A DNA stretch of 6,781 nucleotides. It comes from an uncultured Bacilli bacterium. Lineage in GTDB: Bacteria > Bacillota_I > Bacilli_A > RFN20 > CAG-826. Under the pieces are notes generated by a model that was not told the DNA's origin, searched no databases, and was given only the letters and a program-made list of their open reading frames with translations. Shown piece after piece: positions 1 to 5,212 of this stretch. The stretch is from contig CAKPJO010000086.1 in NCBI GenBank assembly GCA_934162685.1, positions 1 through 6,781 on the forward strand, in the 5' to 3' direction. The stretch's first letter is position 1; each line of letters starts with the position of its first letter. A program made the position numbers and the translations under genes.

Positions 1-314
1 AGATAAGCATTATCATCAGATAATGTTTCTCGTTTGGCTTTTTTTAATTCATAAAGCGCTAAATTCTTAGCAATTGTCAAAATCCAGTTACGAAAGTTCG
101 TACCTGGTGTGTAAGAATTTATTTTTTCATATACTTGTATATAAGTTGCTTGCATAACATCTTCAGCAACTACTTTGTTCTTTACGATTGGAAAGACAAA
201 AGAAAAAATGCTCTTACACGTACATTCGTAGATAATCTTTAAGCCATTCATGTCACCTTGTTGTAACATGGTAGCAGCATCTTCGAGCCGTTCGAGCATT
301 GGTTTCACATCCAC
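1..314 (-). CDS. ECF-type RNA polymerase sigma factor, N-terminal part (runs off left edge)
   Basis: This is the start of a minus-strand gene that leaves the window at base 1. The translation contains sigma region 2: a short N-terminal helix (LEDAATMLQQGDMNGLK), then VVAEDVMQATYIQVYEKI, the region 2.1-2.2 core-binding helix with its AEDV-Q-T/V pattern, and then YTPGTNFRNWILTIAKNLA, the region 2.3-2.4 segment (F-NWL-IA-N) that melts and recognises the -10 box. Region 4 would lie outside the window. Such small sigma factors direct RNA polymerase to a limited regulon, often for envelope or stress responses; that role is family knowledge. The start is uncertain: an in-frame TAA lies just before GTG at 314, with further starts GTG at 308 and ATG at 299. 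None has a strong Shine-Dalgarno site. GTGGAT at 314-309 could serve ATG 299, and GTGGGG at 332-327, inside a hairpin, could serve GTG 314. No anti-sigma gene is visible. Confidence 0.85.
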   Translation of the reverse strand, partial: MDVKPMLERLEDAATMLQQGDMNGLKIIYECTCKSIFSFVFPIVKNKVVAEDVMQATYIQVYEKINSYTPGTNFRNWILTIAKNLALYELKKAKRETLSDDNAY

Positions 315-427
315 TTATAATAAAGTCCCCACAAAGTGGGTGGCCGGCCTATTTTATTTGGGTAAAATAATATATGAGGGCAATAATAGACCGGCCAAGT
401 GTGTAGCTACGGAGAATTGCTACACAC
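315..427 (-). promoter_or_regulatory. Structured 5' leader of the sigma-factor gene
   Basis: Three hairpins follow each other in the minus-strand transcript. (1) GUGUGUAGC (427-419) pairs with GCUACACAC (407-399), a perfect 9-bp stem with an 11-nt loop. It begins almost exactly where transcription should start. (2) 397-385 pairs with 353-341, a 13-bp GC-rich stem closing a loop of about 31 nt. The only non-Watson-Crick position (390/348) is a G.U wobble in the minus-strand RNA but would be a C/A mismatch in plus-strand RNA, which favours function in the sigma transcript. (3) CCCAC-UUU-GUGGG (340-328) lies just before the candidate starts and contains the only G-rich stretch that could act as an early ribosome binding site. 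No U-tract follows, so this is not an ordinary intrinsic terminator. I do not recognise a known riboswitch class. Translational control or mRNA stabilisation is an inference. Confidence 0.6.
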
Positions 428-432
428 AATAA

Positions 433-490
433 ATTATAACCACTTTTAAATTTATTGGAAGAGTTTTTTTAATTTTTTTTTAATTTTTTT
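433..490 (-). promoter_or_regulatory. Promoter of the sigma-factor gene with upstream phased A-tracts
   Basis: Read on the minus strand, a perfect TATAAT -10 box lies at 438-433. A weak -35 (TTCCAA, 460-455) sits 16 bp upstream. Directly upstream of that are three runs of A on the minus strand (T7 at 464-470, T9 at 473-481, T7 at 484-490 on the plus strand), with centres 10 bp apart. Phased A-tracts of this kind bend DNA and act like UP elements, which could compensate for the poor -35. The expected transcription start is near 427, where the first leader hairpin begins. The upstream edge touches the TGA stop codon of the yolD-like gene. The -10 is clear; the -35 assignment is tentative. Confidence 0.55.
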
Positions 491-783
491 CAAAATTCGA
501 TAGAAACAATCTCTTTAATTTGAATTTTTTTGTCTCCTAAAATAATAAAACCATTGATTTCATCGATAGTTTTTAGTATGCCAGTCATTATTAGCAACTG
601 ATTTTTTTCTTTATAGGAAATTTTTAACAATTTTTTTGAATTGCTTTTTAATAATAAATAAATTTTGTTAATTTGCTTATTTTTTGTATTTTTTAAACTA
701 TCGTTTGTTATTTCAGAAATGACATTTTGCTTCTTTGATGTGGCGATAAAGGGTATCCATTTTTTCATACCTCGATCATTCAC
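490..783 (-). CDS. YolD-like family protein
   Basis: This is a 97-residue protein. The N-terminal RGMKKWIPF (residues 4-12) is the signature opening of the YolD-like family, and the C-terminal half (GILKTID, GFIILGDKKIQIKEIVSIEF) has the short beta-strand pattern typical of these proteins. YolD-like proteins are regularly encoded beside UvrX/YqjW-type Y-family polymerases in Bacilli and are thought to act with them in error-prone DNA repair, though their biochemistry is poorly defined. The start is GTG at 783, overlapping the polymerase stop codon in GTGA (783-780). A strong AGGAGGT Shine-Dalgarno site lies 8 nt upstream inside the polymerase gene, so translation is probably coupled. The next in-frame ATG falls inside the conserved RGM motif, which supports the GTG. 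The gene ends at TGA. No hairpin terminator follows it. Confidence 0.8.
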   Translation of the reverse strand: MNDRGMKKWIPFIATSKKQNVISEITNDSLKNTKNKQINKIYLLLKSNSKKLLKISYKEKNQLLIMTGILKTIDEINGFIILGDKKIQIKEIVSIEF

Positions 784-2027
784 TTACGATGACCTCCTAT
801 CATTTTATGTCTATTTTTAATTGTCGAAGAATCACTTAGAGAATCAGTTCTTAAAATAGCGTTATCTCCATATTTATCTTTTATTTTTATAATTGCTTCT
901 AATAATCTTCGATCTTTTTCTTTTTTATCTATATCAGTTAATAAATCTAATTGCTCATAACTAGGCTGATATAAATTTGCTAAAGTAATAGATAATTTCC
1001 TAATAGCGGTATGCTCACTTACATAATCTAGTAAAGTTAAATATGCTTCATAGATTGTATCGATATTATCAGTAGGAATATTTAATGTTAATTGTTTATT
1101 GATAGGTTTAGCTTTAACTATTTTAGAATAATAAACATTAAGTTTGATGACATTACAAAATTTCTTTTTGTATCGTAATTCTGCACAAGCATCATCTAAC
1201 ATTTCCCTAATAAGTATTTTTAAATCTTTCTTGTAATAGTCTTTAGCAAAAGTTTGACCGACACTAATGGAACTAGTTTCTGGAATATACTTTTCTCTTA
1301 TATTAGCTAAATCTATACCATTTGCAAGATTATGTAGTTCTTCACCAATTACTCCCAATTTACTTTTTAATACTTCAACAGGGCAATTAGCGATATCTCC
1401 AATAGTAAATAATCCAAGATTGTTTAATCTTTTCTCTAATCTAGAAGAAATACTCCACATTTTGCTTAATGGTGTAACTTTATGAAGCTTAGTTTTAACT
1501 TCATTTAGTCCCCATTTAGCAATTCTTGTGCTAGTGTGTTTTGCTTCTAAATCTAATGCACATTTTGCTAAAAACATATTTGGCCCAATTCCCGCGCAAG
1601 CTACTAAAGAAAAATTATCATAAATTATTTTGATTATTAAATTAGCAAATCCCATATCATTAACGTTATATAACTTTAAATAAGGAGCGGCATTAATAAA
1701 AAACTCATCAATAGAATAAATATGAATATCATCATAATTGATGTATTGTAAAACCTTATCAATGATTAAGTTATGAATTTCTAAGTATCTTTCCATTCTA
1801 GGAGTGGCGTAAACGTAGTCACCTTTTGGTAATTCATATAATCTTAGTCTAGAAGGTATTCCAAGTTGTTTTAAATAAGGTGTTACAGATAAAATCATTG
1901 AGCCGGGGCCACGAGAAATATCGGTAACTACTAAAGGAGTAATAAATGGATTTAAATTACGGTCAGCGCATTCAATAGAGGCATAAAATGCTTTTAAATC
2001 AATAATAATGATAGTTTGATTATCCAT
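780..2027 (-). CDS. Y-family DNA polymerase, UvrX/YqjW-like (translesion)
   Basis: This 415-residue protein has about the full length of the UmuC/UvrX/DinB family. It carries the catalytic motif I, D10-L-K-x-F-Y-A-S; the second metal-binding motif S105-I-D107-E108; the palm signature AGIGPNMFLAKCALD (145-159); a helix-hairpin-helix region around LGLFTIGDIANCP (204-216); and the little-finger domain up to about residue 355. QLDLL at 359-363 matches the sliding-clamp binding consensus. The C-terminal IGGHRK is the ending typical of the UvrX/YqjW branch, which distinguishes it from housekeeping Pol IV. The family copies past DNA lesions at low fidelity in the cytoplasm. All catalytic acids are present, so it is probably active. 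It is the first gene of a unit with the yolD-like gene. The ATG at 2027 has only a weak ribosome binding site (GGAT about 12 nt upstream). No classical Bacillus LexA box was seen upstream, but two palindromes are present. Confidence 0.93.
   Translation of the reverse strand: MDNQTIIIIDLKAFYASIECADRNLNPFITPLVVTDISRGPGSMILSVTPYLKQLGIPSRLRLYELPKGDYVYATPRMERYLEIHNLIIDKVLQYINYDDIHIYSIDEFFINAAPYLKLYNVNDMGFANLIIKIIYDNFSLVACAGIGPNMFLAKCALDLEAKHTSTRIAKWGLNEVKTKLHKVTPLSKMWSISSRLEKRLNNLGLFTIGDIANCPVEVLKSKLGVIGEELHNLANGIDLANIREKYIPETSSISVGQTFAKDYYKKDLKILIREMLDDACAELRYKKKFCNVIKLNVYYSKIVKAKPINKQLTLNIPTDNIDTIYEAYLTLLDYVSEHTAIRKLSITLANLYQPSYEQLDLLTDIDKKEKDRRLLEAIIKIKDKYGDNAILRTDSLSDSSTIKNRHKMIGGHRK
792..798 (-). 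promoter_or_regulatory. Shine-Dalgarno site of the yolD-like gene, inside the polymerase gene
   Basis: AGGAGGT on the minus strand lies 8 nt before the GTG at 783. It decides that start and is formed by the codons of the conserved IGG residues at the polymerase C-terminus. Confidence 0.8.
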
Positions 2028-2090
2028 ACTATTATTGTTATCCGTTTAATGACTATCTATTATTAAATATAATTAAGAAATTGATCTTAA

Positions 2091-2106
2091 ATTTTGTTAA
2101 CAAAAT
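2091..2106. repeat. Perfect 16-bp palindrome in the divergent intergenic region
   Basis: ATTTTGTTAACAAAAT is identical to its reverse complement. It lies between the divergently transcribed polymerase and CvpA-like genes and includes TTGTTA/TTAACA, which could also serve as a -35 element in either direction. It is a plausible binding site for a dimeric regulator, but it does not match the Bacillus LexA consensus (CGAAC-N4-GTTCG). Function is inferred from position and symmetry only. Confidence 0.45.
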
Positions 2107-2110
2107 AGCC

Positions 2111-2130
2111 CACATTGTTTAAATAATGTG
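2111..2130. repeat. Near-perfect 20-bp palindrome in the divergent intergenic region
   Basis: CACATTGTTT/AAATAATGTG has a single mismatched pair (positions 7/14). It lies 4 bp from the 16-bp palindrome and about 35 bp upstream of the CvpA-like start codon, where an operator would overlap the promoter. It could also form a hairpin at the 5' end of the mRNA. No clear -35/-10 pair could be assigned for either divergent gene in this interval. Confidence 0.45.
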
Positions 2131-2165
2131 CTATATTTATGTATAAAGAAATGGAGATGATATTT

Positions 2166-3119
2166 ATGTCGCTATCAGTTATAACAACAATATTAGAGGT
2201 GATATTATCTTTTCCATATTTCTTGGATATTATTATTTTCTTATTTTTGCTTATATCAACTTCATTAGGATACGCTAAAGGATTTTGGCGAGGAACTTTC
2301 CGTTTCTTATTTGTAGTTGCTTTATTAGCAATATCTTGGTTTACACTTTTAGATACATTTGCTAATTATGTATCTAATACTTTATTATCTCAACTTAAGA
2401 TAACATTTAAAGTAGGAGAATACGAAGCAACATCAATATCAGAATTAATTCGTTATTCTATTGAATATGCTAAAGTTCAGGGTGCGGATATTCCTACTAA
2501 ATTTTTAAATGAAGCATATGTAGATGCTTTTGTTAATTCAATTAGCAAGTCTATTGCTTGGCTGTTCTTAGTTGTTATTATTCAATTTGTATCATGGATT
2601 ATATCAGGTATCTTATACTTCTTAATAATTCGTTTAATTATTCCGGAAAGAGTTCGAAAAGTAAAATTATCATTATTAGGCGCTTTGATGGGATTAGCCC
2701 AATCAGTAGTGGTTACCTTTGCATTTATGATGTCTTTTGCTAATCTTAGTCCAATGTTTAGAAATATGACTTCACCAGGACAAGGAGCGTTTGCTTGGTG
2801 TAAAGAAGAAATGAAAATGATATTTGTGGCTTTAGATCCAACAAATTCTATATTGTCTCCATATGTTAAGACATTAGAAGAAAGTTTAACTAATAAACAA
2901 TTTAATTATACTATTGATGGTTTAGATGGAAGTTTTGATTTAGGTGATGAATTAAAAGAATTCTTTGAATTGATATCATCTATTAACGTTACTACTGGTG
3001 AAGAGCCAGTTGAACCAAGTGTTCCAAGTGATGACAACAGTACTTCAACAAGTACTAGTGTTAGTGAACCAGAAGTTAGTGTTCCAAGTACAAGCACATC
3101 AATAAGTGAAGCCGAATAA
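2166..3119 (+). CDS. CvpA-like integral membrane protein with Ser/Thr/Pro/Glu-rich tail
   Basis: This 317-residue protein has four likely membrane segments: about 15-35, 44-64, 130-158 and 168-192. The first is followed by LGYAKGFWRGTFR (34-46), which matches the GY-KGF-R pattern of CvpA (colicin V production) family proteins. The later SLLGALMGLAQSVVV (169-183) matches the second conserved CvpA helix. CvpA proteins are conserved membrane proteins of unclear molecular role, linked to envelope processes. Usual members have about 160-180 residues; here a long loop (80-118) and a C-terminal extension ending in repeated PSVPS, STSTSTSVSEPE and SVPSTSTS segments are added. The tail is low-complexity and probably disordered. 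ATG 2166 is chosen because GGAG at 2153-2156 sits 9 nt upstream. An in-frame ATG at 2139 lacks such a site and would place the GGAG inside the gene. No close terminator follows. Family assignment is moderate. Confidence 0.65.
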   Translation: MSLSVITTILEVILSFPYFLDIIIFLFLLISTSLGYAKGFWRGTFRFLFVVALLAISWFTLLDTFANYVSNTLLSQLKITFKVGEYEATSISELIRYSIEYAKVQGADIPTKFLNEAYVDAFVNSISKSIAWLFLVVIIQFVSWIISGILYFLIIRLIIPERVRKVKLSLLGALMGLAQSVVVTFAFMMSFANLSPMFRNMTSPGQGAFAWCKEEMKMIFVALDPTNSILSPYVKTLEESLTNKQFNYTIDGLDGSFDLGDELKEFFELISSINVTTGEEPVEPSVPSDDNSTSTSTSVSEPEVSVPSTSTSISEAE

Positions 3120-3149
3120 GAATATAAATAAAAATGTTACTTTAAATAA

Positions 3150-3836
3150 AGAAACAAAAAAAGAATATTAGAAATAGATATTATACGAGGAATTTGCATG
3201 TTCCTCGTAATTTTTGATCACCTATTTTATGATATAACTTATATGATGGGTGATATATTTAAAAACTATCCAGGTGATAATGCATTCTTTAAAAGTATAG
3301 TTAGTTTTGGCAATTATTATTGGTATTCTGATATTAGATTTCATGTGCGAAATGTAGCTGTTTTCTGTTTTGCTTTCTTAATAGGTGTATGTTGTTCTTT
3401 TTCTAAGAATAACCTAAAACGAGGCTTAAAATTAGGAGTAGCGGCAATGCTATCAACAGCAGTTACTTTAGTTTCGGGTATAATCATGAATGATATTAAT
3501 CTTACGATATCGTTTGGAATTTTACATTGCGCAGTTTTGTCTTTAATTATAATAGGACTTTAAGAAAAAATAACAGATAATAATTGGGTGTATTGGCAAT
3601 ATCTATTGTTATGATTATCGCTGGATTATACTTTTATAAAGATATGATTTATGCTCGTTATGAAGATGCTACATTATGGGAAGTAATATATACGCAATTA
3701 TTAGGAAGCAGAGACTATGGATCAGATTGTTTGCCATTCTTACTATATGGTGGACAAACATTCGCTGGTGTTTGGGCTGGTAAATTACTTTATAAAAACA
3801 AAAAAATCTTTATTTAATAAAGAATATAAAAATATT
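3150..3836 (+). pseudogene. Decayed DUF1624/HGSNAT-like membrane acyltransferase
   Basis: The remains span two reading frames. From 3150 the frame reads RNKKRILEIDIIRGIC and continues MFLVIFDHLFYDITY. The EIDIIRG...FLVIFDH block is the conserved N-terminal helix of DUF1624 (heparan-alpha-glucosaminide N-acetyltransferase-like) proteins. Further family blocks follow: SDIRFHVRNVAVF, GVCCSFSKNNLKRGLKL and ISFGILH (to 3563). After a TAA at 3561 the homology resumes in another frame at about 3584 (LAISIVMIIAG, LLGSRDY, GVWAGKLLYKNKK). It then appears to shift again in a run of seven A (3800-3806), with KSLFNKEYKN continuing in a third frame. No ATG, GTG or TTG lies between the in-frame TAA at 3147 and the conserved motif, and the C-terminal helices are missing. 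The intact family consists of multi-pass membrane proteins that move acyl groups across the membrane. This copy is almost certainly non-functional. The fragment-by-fragment alignment is from memory of the family. Confidence 0.7.
3184..3215 (+). terminator. Terminator-like hairpin downstream of the CvpA-like gene
   Basis: ACGAGGAA (3185-3192) pairs perfectly with TTCCTCGT (3201-3208) around an 8-nt loop, extended by one T-A pair. AATTTTT follows (3209-3215). It has the shape of an intrinsic terminator, 65 bp after the CvpA-like stop codon. It also coincides with codons of the conserved IRGICMFLVI block of the decayed acyltransferase, so the symmetry may be partly accidental or may have been fixed after the gene died. 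Function is plausible, not certain. Confidence 0.5.
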
Positions 3837-3837
3837 A

Positions 3838-4340
3838 GTGGCAAATCCATTACAATTCACACATAATCCATATAAATTTATTTATAATCATAAGATTAAA
3901 AAGACAAATTGTATGAGTTTAGATTCGTATATTGAATGTAAAGATTTGGATTTTGAAATACATAAACGAAATGAACAAGAAGATGCAATATTATTAAGTT
4001 CCAGTGGAACAACAGGTATACCAAAAGTAGTGCGTTTATCTATAGATGCTTTGTTAAATTGTAGTAAACAATTACCTTACATAACTTGTAGTGACTTAGA
4101 AAACAAATCAATGCTTGCTGCTTTACCTATTTTTCGTTGCTTTGGCTTAGTTATGGGAATCGTGGGACCAATAATCAAAAAACTTCTCACCATAAATTAG
4201 AAATACTTATTAATTCTTACTTAGAAAAAAGAGTCATAAGGTATTCTTTACCAAAAGAGATTATATTTGTCGAAGAATTACCAAAAAACTCCTTAGGTAA
4301 AACAAATTATTTTGCCTTAGAAAGCAAATATTCTAAATAA
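3838..4340 (+). pseudogene. Remnant of an AMP-forming acyl ligase (AMP-binding family)
   Basis: Two fragments in different frames remain. The first (3838-4199) contains ILLSSSGTTGIPKVVRLS, the P-loop-like A3 motif that binds ATP phosphates in acyl-CoA synthetases and adenylation domains, and then LPIFRCFGLVMGIVGPI, corresponding to the usual LP-FH-FGL block with Arg in place of the conserved His. The second (in frame from about 4180 to 4340) contains KLEILINSYLEKR...RYSLPKEIIFVEELPKNSLGKTNYFALE, the C-terminal lid with the A10 motif P-K-N-x-x-G-K. Family members have about 450-550 residues. Here roughly 100 residues are missing before A3, and the whole core between about A4 and the lid, including the A5, A7 and A8 motifs, is deleted with a frame change. 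The enzyme cannot adenylate a substrate. It probably once worked with the adjacent acyltransferase remnant; that link is inferred from adjacency only. Confidence 0.75.
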
Positions 4341-4392
4341 TTTGTAGTAATACTCAAAAAATATAACAATTACAAAATTCGATCAAATTATT

Positions 4393-4415
4393 TTATATTT
4401 TATTATAAAATATAA
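4393..4415. repeat. AT-only palindrome upstream of the two-component operon
   Basis: Two 11-bp arms (TTATATTTTAT and ATAAAATATAA) are perfectly complementary around a single T. The repeat lies about 36 bp upstream of the -35 box of the regulator operon. It could be an operator or simply an AT-rich chance palindrome. No T-tract follows, so it is not a terminator. It does not match the direct-repeat sites known for AgrA. Confidence 0.35.
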
Positions 4416-4450
4416 TCGTAAACATTTAAAAAATCGCTATCAAAATATGT

Positions 4451-4478
4451 TTGATTTATAACTTTTAAGTGTTAATAT
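4451..4478 (+). promoter_or_regulatory. Promoter of the response regulator / kinase operon
   Basis: TTGATT (-35, 4451-4456) is followed after 16 bp by TAATAT (-10, 4473-4478), preceded by TGT (4470-4472), which makes an extended -10. Transcription would begin near 4485, giving a leader of about 23 nt. A small dyad TCAAA-ATATG-TTTGA (4440-4454) overlaps the -35 and might be a regulator site. Spacing and motifs agree, but the AT-rich context lowers confidence. Confidence 0.5.
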
Positions 4479-4507
4479 GAATTTAGACACAACTAGTGGG
4501 GATTTTT

Positions 4508-5212
4508 ATGTGGAATGTAGCTATTGTTGAAGATGAAGAGATTATGTCTAGTCAACTCGTTTCTTATTTTGAAAAGTTTGGTAAAGAGAATAACGAGTCA
4601 TTTTCTTTTGCAATCTTTAATAGCGCAGAAGCATTCTTAAAACAATATAAAAAACAATATTCTTTTGTTTTAATGGATATTAATTTACCGGGAATGAACG
4701 GTATGGAATGCATAAAAAAATTACGTGAGATAGATGAAACTGTCTTAGTTGTTTTTGTCACAAACTTAAGCCAATTTGCGGTTGATGGGTATGAAGTAAA
4801 AGCTTTCGACTTTGTGGTTAAACCGATATCGTATTATAACTTTTCACTTAAACTAAAAAGAGCATTAAATCATTTATCCTCATTAAATAATTATGAATTA
4901 GTGATTTCTACTAAAGATAAAAAGTATTTTATTAATATTAATCAAATTGTTTATATTGAAATTCGTAATCACACAATTATTTACCATTTAATAAATGAAG
5001 AAATAAAAGGTTCAGGAACATTAAAATCGCTTTATGCCAATTTAAAAAAGCATCATTTTGCATTTTGTAATCAATGTTATTTAGTTAATTTAGCTTTTGT
5101 AAAAGGAATTGATGATGGCTTTTTATTAATCAATAATGAAAAAATTCGTATTGCTTCTTCAAGAAAGAAATCATTTATGCAAGAATTAACTGCATATATA
5201 GGAGAAATTTAA
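4508..5212 (+). CDS. LytTR-family response regulator (AgrA-type)
   Basis: This 234-residue protein begins with a receiver domain (about 1-120): an acidic pocket at E8-D9-E10, the phosphoacceptor D57 in VLMDINLPGMNG, the switch Thr at T85 (VFVTN) and the conserved Lys at K105 (VVKPI). A LytTR DNA-binding domain follows (about 133-234). It includes the YIEIRNHTIIYHL strand pair and the CNQCYLVNLAFVKGI segment that aligns with the HRSYLVN block of AgrA/LytR/AlgR regulators. Such proteins are phosphorylated by a partner kinase and bind direct repeats upstream of target genes, often for bacteriocins, virulence or quorum sensing. ATG 4508 is chosen because the GGGGA at 4498-4502 lies 5 nt upstream. 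An in-frame GTG at 4496 would leave no clear ribosome binding site. The stop TAA is directly followed by the kinase ATG, so the two are co-expressed. All receiver residues are intact. Confidence 0.92.
   Translation: MWNVAIVEDEEIMSSQLVSYFEKFGKENNESFSFAIFNSAEAFLKQYKKQYSFVLMDINLPGMNGMECIKKLREIDETVLVVFVTNLSQFAVDGYEVKAFDFVVKPISYYNFSLKLKRALNHLSSLNNYELVISTKDKKYFININQIVYIEIRNHTIIYHLINEEIKGSGTLKSLYANLKKHHFAFCNQCYLVNLAFVKGIDDGFLLINNEKIRIASSRKKSFMQELTAYIGEI

Noticed and set aside
250..432. Plus-strand open frame of 60 codons across the sigma gene start and its leader
   Set aside because: It lies antisense to the sigma gene and through the inverted repeats, has no ribosome binding site, and the product resembles no protein family I know.
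399..490. Plus-strand hairpin plus T-rich tract as an intrinsic terminator
   Set aside because: The T-tracts begin about 36 bp after the hairpin, and no plus-strand gene ends upstream; the minus-strand promoter explanation fits better.
780..782. Possible reading of TGA as Trp (Mycoplasma code)
   Set aside because: TGA ends the polymerase exactly after the family-typical IGGHRK and ends the yolD-like gene at normal length; Trp codons in the genes are TGG.
1267..1485. Plus-strand open frame inside the polymerase gene
   Set aside because: It is antisense to a gene with clear catalytic motifs, has no ribosome binding site and no family resemblance.
2139..2165. Upstream in-frame ATG as start of the CvpA-like gene
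   Set aside because: The only good Shine-Dalgarno (GGAG, 2153-2156) lies after this ATG and 9 nt before ATG 2166, so the later start is preferred.
2906..3097. Minus-strand open frame rich in Ser, Leu and Thr
   Set aside because: It is the complement of the repetitive Ser/Thr tail of the CvpA-like gene; repeats keep the opposite strand open.
4477..4530. Small 17-codon open frame (MNLDTTSGDFYVECSYC) before the response regulator, considered as an AgrD-like signal peptide
   Set aside because: Its ATG lies at or before the predicted transcription start, it has no ribosome binding site, it mostly overlaps the regulator in another frame, and it lacks the hydrophobic leader and acidic tail of AgrD.
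4564..4761. Minus-strand open frame inside the response regulator gene
   Set aside because: It is the complement of the receiver domain coding sequence, with no start signals of its own.
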